Origin: an uncultured Collinsella sp.
GTDB taxonomy: Bacteria; Actinomycetota; Coriobacteriia; Coriobacteriales; Coriobacteriaceae
DNA: 43,353 nucleotides
Reading direction: 5' to 3'
Assembly: GCA_905213265.1 (NCBI GenBank)
Contig: CAJMHR010000020.1
Location: 1-43,353 of the forward strand
The notes beneath the pieces were generated by a model. It did not search any database. It was not told where the DNA came from and was given only the letters and a program-made list of their open reading frames with translations. Made by a program: the position numbers and the translations under genes. This document shows positions 34,313 to 42,317 of the stretch, piece after piece; position 1 is the stretch's first letter, and every line of letters begins with the position of its first letter.

Positions 34313-34400
34313 GGCGATACCTCCCCTGAAACCATCGTACCCATAACTCGCGCCGCGGGGCATCTACATCGAAAGCGCTTATCCCGCATGCCCCCGATGC

Positions 34401-34440
34401 AAAAAGGGGGCACCCCGCCGGTTGGCAGAGCGCCCCCTTT
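34401..34440 (-). terminator. Rho-independent terminator after ygeW
   Basis: On the minus strand AAAGGGGGC and GCCCCCTTT pair (34403-34411 and 34432-34440) with a 20-nt internal region and a T-run at the end. It separates the dpaL-ygeY-ygeW transcript from ygfJ. Confidence 0.85.
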
Positions 34441-34463
34441 ACATGGTTTACCTCAGCCCAGCT

Positions 34464-35666
34464 TTAGGCCTGGAACCAACGGGCGGTGTTGCGCTCGTCG
34501 AGGGCCTTGAGGGTAGCGGCGGGGTCGGCAACCTTCTGCAGGAACATCATGGCTGCGATGGCGTACGGCTTGTAGCTGGCCTCCTTGTACATGCCCACAC
34601 GGTGCATGTCGAAGACGTCGGCGTTGACCTCGCCGTGCTCGCAGGAGACACCGGAGATGTCGGCAGGCAGCGGGTGCATAAAGATGGTGTCCTGGCCGTT
34701 GGCAGTCTTCTCCATGAGCTCGGTCGTGGAGCACCAATCCTGATGCGTAGCGTTCTGAGCGAGCAGCTCCTTCTCGAGCGCTGCGATGCCGGCGTCGTCG
34801 CCCTCGGCGTACAGGTTGGTGCGCTTCTCCATGGCGGCAAACGGAGCCCAGCTCTTGGGGATCACGATGTCGGCGCCCTCGAAGGCCTCGGACATGGTGT
34901 TGACCTGCTTAAAGGTGGTGCCGGACTCGGCGGCATAGCTCTTGGCACGCTCGACGACCTCGGGCATGAGGTCGTAGCCCTCGGGGTGAGCCAGGGTGAC
35001 GTCCATGCCAAAACGGGGCAGCAGGCTGATCAGCGACTGCGGGCAGGACAGCGGCTTGCCGTAAGAGGGCGAATAGGCCCAGGTGACGGCAACCTTCTTG
35101 CCCTTGAGGTTCTTAAGGCCGCCAAACTCGTTGATGAGGTAGAGCATGTCGGCAGAGGACTGCGTGGGGTGATCGGAGTCGGACTGCAGGGAGATGAGCG
35201 TGGGACGGTGATCCAGAACGCCGTCCTCGTAGGCCTGCTGGACAGACTCGGAGACCTCAGCCATGTAGGCGTCGCCCTTGCCGATGTACATGTCGTCGCG
35301 GATGCCGATGACGTCGGCCATGAAGGAGATCATGGTAGCGGTCTCGCGGACGGTCTCGCCGTGAGCGATCTGGGACTTCTTCTCGTCCAGGTCCTGCAGC
35401 TCAAGGCCGAGCAGGTTGGCGGCCTTAGAGAAGGAGAAGCGCGTACGGGTGGAGTTGTCGCGGAACAGCGAGACGGCCAGGCCCGAATCGAAGATCTTGG
35501 ACGAAACGTTGTTCTCGCGCAGCTCGCGCAGAGCGTCGGCGACGATGTAGAGCGCCTTGAGCTCATCGGTGGTCTTGTCCCAGGTGTGCAGGAAGTCGCT
35601 GCCGTACATGCCCTTAAAATCGAGGCCGTTCAGCTGCTCGACGAGCTCGGTAAACTTGGCGTCCAT
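34464..35666 (-). CDS. ygeW: Knotted carbamoyltransferase YgeW
   Basis: The protein has 400 residues from the ATG at 35666, preceded by AAAGGAT. An in-frame reading to 35858 has no ribosome binding site. It is a trans-carbamylase of the knotted ATCase/OTCase fold: carbamoyl-phosphate loop FRDNSTRTRFSFS near residue 67, QSDSDHPTQSSADM in the middle, and FMHPLPAD near 330. In E. coli YgeW the physiological substrate was long unknown. Recent work on gut purine clusters places it with ygeX and ygeY in breaking down ureido-type intermediates. It lies at the end of the dpaL-ygeY-ygeW transcript. Confidence 0.9.
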   Translation of the reverse strand: MDAKFTELVEQLNGLDFKGMYGSDFLHTWDKTTDELKALYIVADALRELRENNVSSKIFDSGLAVSLFRDNSTRTRFSFSKAANLLGLELQDLDEKKSQIAHGETVRETATMISFMADVIGIRDDMYIGKGDAYMAEVSESVQQAYEDGVLDHRPTLISLQSDSDHPTQSSADMLYLINEFGGLKNLKGKKVAVTWAYSPSYGKPLSCPQSLISLLPRFGMDVTLAHPEGYDLMPEVVERAKSYAAESGTTFKQVNTMSEAFEGADIVIPKSWAPFAAMEKRTNLYAEGDDAGIAALEKELLAQNATHQDWCSTTELMEKTANGQDTIFMHPLPADISGVSCEHGEVNADVFDMHRVGMYKEASYKPYAIAAMMFLQKVADPAATLKALDERNTARWFQA

Positions 35667-35867
35667 GTAAATATCCTTTCTAAAGATGAAACGATTGCAA
35701 TGAGCAGATGTGTTCCGGCATGCGCGTGTGGCTAGAACATGCAGAGCACCATGACGAGGACCCGCTACCGTTGAGGAAGCATGGGAGATAACGACCGCGG
35801 GCCCCAAGTCAACAGGGGGTGCCGGAGACACGAGCGGCCCCCGGCTCAACAAGATCAAGGAATGGGA
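35667..35867 (-). promoter_or_regulatory. Long structured ygeY-ygeW spacer
   Basis: The 201-nt gap in an otherwise compact operon holds two hairpins. One is GGGGG-TG-CCG with CGG-CCCCC at 35815-35842. The other starts GTTCCGGC and ends GCTAGAAC at about 35712-35738. Neither has a T-run on the minus strand, so they may process or stabilise the message or regulate ygeW. No gene is supported. Confidence 0.35.
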
Positions 35868-37253
35868 CTAGTCGATCTTGTTGTTGGTCAGACCGGCGCG
35901 GAACACGGTGGCGTCGCCATCGGCCTGGCTCGGATCGTAGAGGTTCAGGGCAGCCACATACATGGCGGCAGCGGTGACCAGGTCGTCCTTGTAGGTGACC
36001 TCGTTGGGAGCGTGAGCCTGAGACTCGGCACCCGGGCCAAAGCCGACGCAGGGGATGCCATAGCGGCCCTGGATGGAAACGCAGTTCGTGGAGAAGGTCC
36101 ACTTGTCGCACAGCGGGCGACCGGTGCGCTTGTCCATGCTGGGCTCGCAGCCGATGCGCTCGTCACCGAACATGGCCTTGTGGGCATCGACGAGGGCCTT
36201 GACGTGCGGAGCGGTCTCCTTGTTGATCCACGTGGGGAAGTAAGCCTCGGTCTCGTAGACCTCGCCGGTCCAGGACGGACGGTCATACATGTACATGGAG
36301 ACCTTCACGTCGTCGCCGTACTTCTTGGCGGCCGGCAGGTTACGGATCTCGTCCAGGCAGGACTCCCAGGTCTCACCGGCGGTCATACGACGGTCGATGG
36401 AGATGGCGCAGGAGTCAGCGACAGCGCAGCGGCTGGGGCTGGTGTAGAAGATCTGGCTGACGGTGCAGGTGCCGCGGCCCAGGAAGCGGGCATCCTCGTA
36501 GTGCTCGGGGTTGTACTTGGGGTCGAGCATCTTGACGAGGCCCTTGATGTCGGTCGACTCGTCGCAGCCGTTGTTGTTGAGGGCGCGGACGTCAGCGATG
36601 ATGTCGGCCATCTTGTAGATGGCGTTATCGCCGCGGTCGGGAGCGGAGCCGTGGCAGGAGGTGCCGTGAACGTCAACGCGGATCTCCATGCGGCCGCGGT
36701 GACCGCGATAGATGCCGCCGTCGGTGGGCTCGGTGGAAATGACGAACTCGGGCTTAATGCCGTCCTTGTTGTAGATGTACTGCCAGCACATGCCGTCGCA
36801 GTCCTCTTCCTGGACGGTACCGACGACCATGATCTTGTAGCCCTCGGGGATAAGGCCCATGTCCTTCATCATCTTGGCAGCATAGGTAGCAGAAGCCATG
36901 CCACCCTCCTGGTCGGAGCCGCCGCGGCCGTAGATGATCTCGTCGGTCTCGTAGCCCTCATAGGGATCGGCATCCCAGTTCTCGATGTTGCCGATGCCGA
37001 CGGTGTCGATGTGAGAGTCGATGGCGATGATCTTGTCGCCCTCGCCCATAAAGCCCATGACGTTGCCCAGGCCGTCGACCTTGACCTCGTCATAGCCAAG
37101 GCTCTCCATCTCGGCCTTGATGCAGGCGACAACCTCGCCTTCCTCGCAGGACTCAGAGGGATGGGAGATCATTGCGCGAAGAAAACGCGACATATCAGCA
37201 CGGTGGGACTCAGCAGCAGCCTTGATAGCGTCGAAATCGAGTTCTTTAGCCAT
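35868..37253 (-). CDS. ygeY: YgeY family metallopeptidase (M20/ArgE/DapE)
   Basis: The protein has 461 residues. The dinuclear zinc motif is AIDSHIDTVGIGN near residue 95, and GRGGSDQEGGMASA gives the second ligand set, with VGTVQEEDCDGMCW holding the Glu pair. The dimerisation domain is in the middle. YgeY sits in the urate/purine clusters of many gut anaerobes and probably hydrolyses an amide or carbamoyl intermediate. The real substrate is not known from sequence. The stop is 201 nt before ygeW and the start is 73 nt after dpaL. Confidence 0.9.
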   Translation of the reverse strand: MAKELDFDAIKAAAESHRADMSRFLRAMISHPSESCEEGEVVACIKAEMESLGYDEVKVDGLGNVMGFMGEGDKIIAIDSHIDTVGIGNIENWDADPYEGYETDEIIYGRGGSDQEGGMASATYAAKMMKDMGLIPEGYKIMVVGTVQEEDCDGMCWQYIYNKDGIKPEFVISTEPTDGGIYRGHRGRMEIRVDVHGTSCHGSAPDRGDNAIYKMADIIADVRALNNNGCDESTDIKGLVKMLDPKYNPEHYEDARFLGRGTCTVSQIFYTSPSRCAVADSCAISIDRRMTAGETWESCLDEIRNLPAAKKYGDDVKVSMYMYDRPSWTGEVYETEAYFPTWINKETAPHVKALVDAHKAMFGDERIGCEPSMDKRTGRPLCDKWTFSTNCVSIQGRYGIPCVGFGPGAESQAHAPNEVTYKDDLVTAAAMYVAALNLYDPSQADGDATVFRAGLTNNKID

Positions 37254-37325
37254 TGTTCATAACCTTTCAAACGAAGGAATCTACCTGTGGGGTGGCGGAG
37301 CGATACCTATTTACTCCGCCCAGTA

Positions 37326-38540
37326 TTAGCAAGTGGGGTATTCGCCTTCCCAGACGATGCGACGGTACTGGTCGGGATCCGTGTCACCTTCCGTGGAGAA
37401 GCAGAGTACGGAGCTCGTCTTGTCCAGGCCGATGAGCTCCTTGAGCTCGGCGTACTCGGGATCGAGCATGAGGGTCTCGACCAGGCCGGTGGTCACCGCG
37501 CCGGACTCGCCGGAGATGACGCGCGGGTCGCCCTTCTCGGGAGCGCCCAGGGTGCGCATGCCGCGAGCGGTGACCCAGTCGGGGCAGGACACGAAGGCGG
37601 TGGTGTGGTTGCGCAGGATATCCCAGCCCAGGATGTTGGGCTCGCCGCAGCACAGGCCGGCCATGATGGAGGGCATGTCGCCGTCCACGATGCGCGGATC
37701 GCCGTCGCCGGCGGCAGCGCCCTTGTACAGGCAGGCGGCCGGAGCGCACTCGACCACGACAAAGGTGGGCGGGTTATCGGGATACAGGTTGGTGAAGTAG
37801 CCCACCACGGCGCCGGCGAGCGAGCCTACGCCAGCCTGGACAAAGACGTGCGTCGGGCGGTTGATGGCCATCTCGCGCAGCTGCTCGGCAGCCTCGGAAG
37901 CCATGGTGCCGTAGCCCTCCATGATCCAGGACGGAATCTTCTCGTAGCCCTCCCAGGCGGTGTCCTGAACGATGACGCCGCGCTCGCAGGCGTCGGCCTC
38001 GGCGGCGGCCATGCGCACGCACTCGTCGTAGTTGACCTCTTCGATCGTCACCGTGGCGCCCTCGGCGGCGATGTTATCGAAGCGAGGCTTGGTGGAACCC
38101 TTGGGCATGTGCACGACGGCCTTCTGGCCCAGCTTGTTGGCAGCCCATGCCACGCCGCGGCCATGGTTGCCGTCGGTGGCGGTAAAGAAGGTAGCCTGGC
38201 CAAAGTCCTTGGCAAGCTGATCGGAGGTCAGGTAATCGAAGGTGCACTCGGCAACGTCCTTGCCGGTCTCGTCGGCAATGTAGTTGGCCATGGCAAACGA
38301 ACCGCCCAGAACCTTAAAGGCGTTGAGGCCAAAGCGATAGCTCTCATCCTTAACGCACAGGTTGGAAAGGCCCAGGCGTGCAGCCTGGCCGTCCAGGCGG
38401 GCAAGCGGAGTGACGGTGTACTGGGGGAACGACTGGTGGAAGGCGCGGGCCTTCTTCACGTGGTCGAGGCTCATGATTCCCAAGTGCTTGTCATCGCTCT
38501 TGGGCATCGTGTTGCCCGCCCACTGGATCTTATCGGCCAT
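37326..38540 (-). CDS. dpaL: Diaminopropionate ammonia-lyase (YgeX)
   Basis: PLP enzyme of 404 residues that splits 2,3-diaminopropionate to pyruvate and two ammonia. The Schiff-base Lys is in LNAFKVLGGSFA near residue 76, TATDGNHGRGVAWAA is the substrate/asparagine loop, and the phosphate-binding glycines are in VQAGVGSLAGAVV. Fold type II (threonine synthase-like). AAGGAG precedes the ATG. It is the first gene of the dpaL-ygeY-ygeW transcript, with a divergent regulator upstream and paired palindromes in the 277-nt gap. Confidence 0.94.
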   Translation of the reverse strand: MADKIQWAGNTMPKSDDKHLGIMSLDHVKKARAFHQSFPQYTVTPLARLDGQAARLGLSNLCVKDESYRFGLNAFKVLGGSFAMANYIADETGKDVAECTFDYLTSDQLAKDFGQATFFTATDGNHGRGVAWAANKLGQKAVVHMPKGSTKPRFDNIAAEGATVTIEEVNYDECVRMAAAEADACERGVIVQDTAWEGYEKIPSWIMEGYGTMASEAAEQLREMAINRPTHVFVQAGVGSLAGAVVGYFTNLYPDNPPTFVVVECAPAACLYKGAAAGDGDPRIVDGDMPSIMAGLCCGEPNILGWDILRNHTTAFVSCPDWVTARGMRTLGAPEKGDPRVISGESGAVTTGLVETLMLDPEYAELKELIGLDKTSSVLCFSTEGDTDPDQYRRIVWEGEYPTC

Positions 38541-38632
38541 ACGGTGAACTCCTTAAGTCCTCTCTTGCCGGCCCCCGCATACGCGTTTCAGCCCATTCCC
38601 ATTCATGCGACTGAACTTTTATGTGGATGCCA

Positions 38633-38647
38633 AACAAAAAGTTTGTT
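38633..38647. promoter_or_regulatory. Candidate operator 1 of the dpaL/regulator region
   Basis: AACAAA-AAG-TTTGTT is a perfect 6-bp palindrome with 3-bp centre. A second copy of the same design follows at 38684-38698, with centres 51 bp apart (about five helical turns). It stands 93 bp before dpaL, where a promoter would be. Confidence 0.6.
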
Positions 38648-38683
38648 AGCACTGTTCTATCACACTTTTTGATTGCTAAACCT

Positions 38684-38698
38684 AACAAATTGTTTGTT
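38684..38698. promoter_or_regulatory. Candidate operator 2 of the dpaL/regulator region
   Basis: AACAAA-TTG-TTTGTT. The same 15-bp palindrome as operator 1 except for the centre. It stands 120 bp before the regulator ATG. The spacing allows cooperative binding or looping. Confidence 0.6.
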
Positions 38699-38817
38699 GC
38701 CGTAATCGGTACTTTTTCGCCGCCGAACGGTTACATAACGCAGCGACGCTTTCGTTATTTGCGAACAAGTGGGGTTTATGGCAAAGTGAGCCCAAACTAT
38801 TTTTTAGGAAGGCACCC

Positions 38818-39471
38818 ATGACCCCCGCACAGATTGAGTTTTACAAGCGCCTTGCACACGGCCTGGCGCTCCAGTTTGGCCCCAACTGCGAAATCGTCGT
38901 CCACGATCTGGAGACCGAGGACGTGGACCACTCCATCGTAGTGATCGAAAACGGCCACGTCAGCGGGCGCAAACTAGGTGACGGTCCCAGCCATATTGTG
39001 CTTGAGTCCATGCACGATGGCACCGCCGACGTGCACGACCGCGAGCCATACCTCACCAAAACCGCCGATGGCAAGCTGCTCAAGTCCTCGACCATCTTTA
39101 TCCGCAACGACGAGGGCAAGCCCGTCGGCATTTTGGGCATTAACTTTGACATTACGCTCATGAAGGCTTTTGAGCGCTCGCTCGATGCCTTTACCGGCAC
39201 TGGCGGCACGGGCTACACCGAGCCCGAGCCCATTACCAAAAACATCGGCGACCTGCTCGAAGACCTGCTGCGCGAGTGCGAACAGTTTGTGGGCAAGCCC
39301 GCGGCGCTCATGACCAAAGACGAGCGCATCCGCGCCATTGGCTACCTCGACCGTCGCGGCGCCTTCCTCATTTCCAAGTCGAGCGAGCGTGCCTGCGAGT
39401 TCTTCGGCATCTCAAAGTACAGCTTCTATAGCTACCTCAACGAGGCAAAGGCTGCCGCCGGCGACAAGTAG
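38818..39471 (+). CDS. YheO/DauR-type PAS-like transcriptional regulator
   Basis: The protein has 217 residues. The N-terminal YheO-like PAS domain includes NCEIVVHDLETEDVDHSIVV, KTADGKLLKSSTIFIRNDEG and VGILGINFDI. The C-terminal HTH_22 domain includes RRGAFLISKSSERACEFFGI and SKYSFYSYL. Homologues such as DauR control D-arginine catabolism. Placed divergently to dpaL, it most likely senses a purine or diamino intermediate and represses or activates the cluster through the twin palindromes. AGGAAGG precedes the ATG. A hairpin at 39474-39512 lies just after its stop. Confidence 0.88.
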   Translation: MTPAQIEFYKRLAHGLALQFGPNCEIVVHDLETEDVDHSIVVIENGHVSGRKLGDGPSHIVLESMHDGTADVHDREPYLTKTADGKLLKSSTIFIRNDEGKPVGILGINFDITLMKAFERSLDAFTGTGGTGYTEPEPITKNIGDLLEDLLRECEQFVGKPAALMTKDERIRAIGYLDRRGAFLISKSSERACEFFGISKYSFYSYLNEAKAAAGDK

Positions 39472-39473
39472 GC

Positions 39474-39512
39474 AACTCGGCCGGATCGCCCATCCCCTTT
39501 TGGGCGCGAGTT
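39474..39512 (+). other. Hairpin after the regulator gene
   Basis: AACTCG (39474-39479) pairs with CGAGTT (39507-39512), and GCCCA with TGGGC inside. It begins 3 nt after the regulator stop, but the T-run of a classic terminator is missing. Confidence 0.4.
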
Positions 39513-39555
39513 CTGGAATGCACGAATCCGAGAGTCGGCCGCTAGGCAAGTTCCA

Positions 39556-39561
39556 TATAAT
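39556..39561 (+). promoter_or_regulatory. -10 box for the disordered membrane protein gene
   Basis: A perfect TATAAT stands 36 nt before the ATG at 39597. No good -35 is seen at the expected distance. Confidence 0.4.
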
Positions 39562-39596
39562 CGATGAATGCGAGTATTTCGAAAGGATGGAACAAG

Positions 39597-40598
39597 ATGG
39601 GGTCGAACAACGCATCACGCAACGGCCGCGGAGGCACCGTTTCTGGCGCCAGGCATGCGAAACACGCGTTTGACGAGGGCGAAGACGATCTGTTTGCGTT
39701 GAGCCTCGACGACGTGATGAGCGACCGCCCCTGGACCGCCGAGGAACTCATGGGCGGCGGAGCTCGCCCGACAAGCGCAAAGCTCGCACCTTCCGCCACA
39801 CCCGCGCCGGCATCCGTACCCGCGGACGACTTTGCCACCCGTCCCATCGTGCAGGCGACGCGTAAAGCCGCCCCTGCACCCCGTCCTGCCAGCGATCCGT
39901 CCGAGACGGCGGCGTTTCTCGCCGCAGCGGCACAGCGCCCCACGGCAGACAGCACGATTCGCCACGCTGCCCCGCAGCAGTCGGCATACACGGCTCCCGA
40001 GCCCGAGCTCGAGCCGCCTGTCATGGATCTGGATGATCTTTCCAACCGTCAGTTTGCCTTTGATTCCTGGGCGGCGGCAGATCTGGACGAGACCTCGGGC
40101 GGCATGCCGGCGCTCGACATTCCAGTAAACCCACTGTTTGCGGCTGCCGAGGAACGCGACTCCGCATACGACAGCACCGCAGCATACGCCAACCGCCCGA
40201 GCGAACAGCCTCGCGCCAGCCGCATCGAAACCGAGGATTACGGCCAAGCGTCGCGCGGCTATTCTCGTGACCCGTTTGCTGCCACGCCCGCCCCCGATTA
40301 CAACCAAGCGAGCGTAAAGGCAGCCTCGGCATCGTCGTATACCCACGGCACCGACGATAAGCGCGCCGCCGATTACCACACCGAAGAAGAACCGCCGCGC
40401 TTTTCGGAGTTTTCGCATGCGGCAAAGGTTGTCTTTATCGCCATCATCATCGCTCTGCTCGGCGTGATCGCATTTGAGGGATTCCAGCTATTCCGCGGCC
40501 CCACCGCGTCCGAATCGGCAACGCAGAAAGCAGAGGACGACAACCAGTACCTGGACATCAACACCCTCAAGGGCGACCCCAACGACGGAGACGAGTAG
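39597..40598 (+). CDS. Hypothetical single-pass membrane protein
   Basis: The protein has 333 residues from the ATG at 39597 (AAAGGATGG just before). The first 265 residues are predicted to be disordered and rich in Ala, Ser, Pro, Asp and Glu, with short repeated patterns such as SAYTAPEPELEPP and YDSTAAYANRPSEQ. A single membrane segment, VVFIAIIIALLGVIAFEGFQLF, lies near residue 285-305, and a short acidic tail follows outside or in the lumen. The topology suggests a cytoplasmic disordered domain attached to the membrane. I do not recognise a family. A scaffold, or an interaction partner of division or secretion proteins, is possible. Confidence 0.7.
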   Translation: MGSNNASRNGRGGTVSGARHAKHAFDEGEDDLFALSLDDVMSDRPWTAEELMGGGARPTSAKLAPSATPAPASVPADDFATRPIVQATRKAAPAPRPASDPSETAAFLAAAAQRPTADSTIRHAAPQQSAYTAPEPELEPPVMDLDDLSNRQFAFDSWAAADLDETSGGMPALDIPVNPLFAAAEERDSAYDSTAAYANRPSEQPRASRIETEDYGQASRGYSRDPFAATPAPDYNQASVKAASASSYTHGTDDKRAADYHTEEEPPRFSEFSHAAKVVFIAIIIALLGVIAFEGFQLFRGPTASESATQKAEDDNQYLDINTLKGDPNDGDE

Positions 40599-40635
40599 CG
40601 AAGGTTAAAGGAGGGCTGGAAGGGCCGGCAACGCG

Positions 40636-41958
40636 TTACGGCTCCAAAAGGCCCGCCATAAAGATGGGCAGATACAACACTTCTCCATCGCGGTGCAGGT
40701 TGCACTCAGCAAGCACCAGAGCACGGTCGATTCCGTAACCCTTCGTCACGAGCGCGTTGTCGAGCGCCGCGTGGGACTTAAAGCTCTTGCCCGATTTGAC
40801 CTCGATAGCAAGCACTTCCCCATCGAGCGTCTCCTCAACAAAATCGAGCTCGCCAACCTTTTTCGATGTAAAGTAGCGCAATCTAAATCCATGAGCTTTG
40901 AGCTCTTGGGCAACGAAGCCCTCAAACGCCGCCCCCATATTCATGCCAAAGGCGTCTTCCGCCTCCCCATCAAAAACGCCTTGGGCGACCTTTTTGGAAT
41001 ACGACGACATGAGCATTCCGGTGTCCAAGTAAAACAGCTTAAACAGATTTCGTTGCTCCCCCAATAAAAGGGGTGCCACGGGCGCCGTTACGTTATACAC
41101 GGGAAGCGCGACACCCGCCTCCGATAGCCATAGAAAATGATCTGTCACCTGAGAAAAACGTTTGACACCGTTAATCGACGACAGTTTGAATCGCTTGTTT
41201 TTGGAGCCGGCCTCGCTGGGAATCAAATCATAGATATCGCGAATAACCAAGCGTAGCTCGGGCGGAGCGTACTTTGCGATGTCATCGCGATACAGGGCGT
41301 GAAGATCGCGGTGGATGTTTCGAACCTCGTCGACATTGCGCGTCGCCAAGAAGGAATTGACCGCGTCAGGCATGCCTCCCACCACCACATACTGATGGAA
41401 CAGATCGAGCAAGCGGTCATACAGATAGCCGGGGAGCTCCCCTTCATCCTTTAGACAGCCCCTGAGCATGTCAAACACGCTGGCACCAACGCCATTTGCC
41501 CAGCAAAACTCTTCAAAGTCGAGCGGGTACATCTGGACCTGCTCGACATACCCCACCGGCAGGGAATCGATGCCCTCGAGCTCAACGCCAAGGAGCGATC
41601 CGGTAAGGATGTATCGAAAGTCGCCGCGCTGGACCAGGTATTTGACAAACGTCACCACGTTGGGGCATCGCTGCACCTCGTCGATAACCACGACGGTCTT
41701 GTTCGCAACCATCGGCTGCGTCGCAGCGATAGACATGCGCATAAGCAGGTCGTCCGCACTTTTCGCCGCCAAAAACGAATCGCGCACGGACGCGTCGGCG
41801 ATAAGGTCGAACGTCACGACATTTTCGAACGATTCGTTTGCAAAGACGTTGACCGAATATGACTTTCCTACCTGTCGAGCGCCCTTAACCAAAAGAGCCT
41901 TGTTAGGCGACGAGGCAAGCCAAGATTCAAACTGTGCTTTCGCTTTTCTCTGTAGCAT
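40636..41958 (-). CDS. AAA+ ATPase with DUF4143 / PD-(D/E)XK-like domain
   Basis: The protein has 440 residues from the ATG at 41958 (AAGGGG 8 nt before). The ATPase part has Walker A KGARQVGKSYS near residue 26, Walker B VVVIDEVQRCP near 90, and a sensor in ILTGS. The C-terminal part is DUF4143 with GELDFVEETL...LAIEVKSGK, the acidic-ExK pattern of the restriction-nuclease fold. Such ATPases are widespread, often single-gene and variable between strains, and their function is unknown, possibly defensive. The region appears lower in GC than its neighbours. A 33-bp repeat array lies directly upstream. Confidence 0.85.
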   Translation of the reverse strand: MLQRKAKAQFESWLASSPNKALLVKGARQVGKSYSVNVFANESFENVVTFDLIADASVRDSFLAAKSADDLLMRMSIAATQPMVANKTVVVIDEVQRCPNVVTFVKYLVQRGDFRYILTGSLLGVELEGIDSLPVGYVEQVQMYPLDFEEFCWANGVGASVFDMLRGCLKDEGELPGYLYDRLLDLFHQYVVVGGMPDAVNSFLATRNVDEVRNIHRDLHALYRDDIAKYAPPELRLVIRDIYDLIPSEAGSKNKRFKLSSINGVKRFSQVTDHFLWLSEAGVALPVYNVTAPVAPLLLGEQRNLFKLFYLDTGMLMSSYSKKVAQGVFDGEAEDAFGMNMGAAFEGFVAQELKAHGFRLRYFTSKKVGELDFVEETLDGEVLAIEVKSGKSFKSHAALDNALVTKGYGIDRALVLAECNLHRDGEVLYLPIFMAGLLEP

Positions 41959-41991
41959 AAGCGTACCCCTTATTACATGCTGTTTTAGCAC

Positions 41992-42123
41992 TAGGATACA
42001 CTTTTTCGTAGTTGTTAGGTGCTCATTTCGACACTTTTTCGAGGTATTAAAGTGTGTATTACGACACTTTTCCGTACTTTTACACGGGAGATTTCGACAC
42101 TTTTTCTGATTTAAGCCTAGCAG
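41992..42123 (+). repeat. Direct-repeat array, four units of exactly 33 bp
   Basis: Units start at 41992, 42025, 42058 and 42091. Each has a conserved head (consensus ATTTCGACACTTTTTCG in units 2 and 4; unit 3 has two changes; unit 1 keeps ACACTTTTTCG) followed by about 16 variable bases. The ACACTTTTYCG cores start at 41998, 42031, 42064 and 42097, so the spacing is exact. It lies in the 5' leader or promoter zone of the ATPase gene (minus strand) and before the riboswitch-like leader (plus strand). The period is a whole number of codons, but no frame through it is a convincing gene. Confidence 0.85.
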
Positions 42124-42131
42124 CAGCCGGC

Positions 42132-42179
42132 GAAATCAAGCGCCGTCTGCGCGTCATTTCGCAGGCGGCGCTTGATTTC
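42132..42179. other. 20-bp hairpin between the array and the orphan gene
   Basis: Arms 42132-42151 and 42160-42179 pair over 20 nt with one G-U, around an 8-nt loop. Core sequence AAGCGCCG with CGGCGCTT. No T-run on either strand. A TTGATT (42172-42177) in its right arm and TAGACT (42196-42201), 18 nt apart, form a possible promoter for the downstream gene. Confidence 0.65.
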
Positions 42180-42228
42180 TGTCCGCGCGTGCTGATAGAC
42201 TCCATCGTGCCCGCAAGGAGCGGGCGCG

Positions 42229-42317
42229 TTTTATCCAGAGTCGGGGTAGAGAGTTGGCTCCACGATCCCGACGCCAACCGGCCAAGAGGCACGGTGGCCC
42301 TGCCAACATCGATGAAA
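42229..42317 (+). promoter_or_regulatory. SAM-I-clan riboswitch-like leader
   Basis: Landmarks in order resemble the SAM box. P1 is TTTTATC (42229-42235) with GATGAAA (42311-42317), the former running into ATCCAGAG. P2 is GTCGGG (42240-42245) with CCCGAC (42267-42272). The P2 loop GTTGGC (42253-42258) can form a pseudoknot with GCCAAC at 42302-42307 or at 42273-42278. GCCAACC replaces the usual GGCAACC, and CGGTG...TGCCAA matches the GGUGCCAA region. P3 is CCGGCC-AAGA-GGC-A-CGG. There is no room for a P4 helix, as in the SAM-IV variant. The P1 3' strand overlaps the AAAGGAG ribosome binding site, so control would be translational. Confidence 0.6.

Noticed and set aside
34422..38672. Three long plus-strand frames opposite ygeW, ygeY and dpaL
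   Set aside because: They are shadows of the real minus-strand genes and show only biased Val/Gly/Asp/His composition, with no domain.
41992..42123. CRISPR array
   Set aside because: The conserved heads are about 11-17 bp and the variable parts about 16 bp, far shorter than CRISPR repeats and spacers, and no cas gene is nearby.
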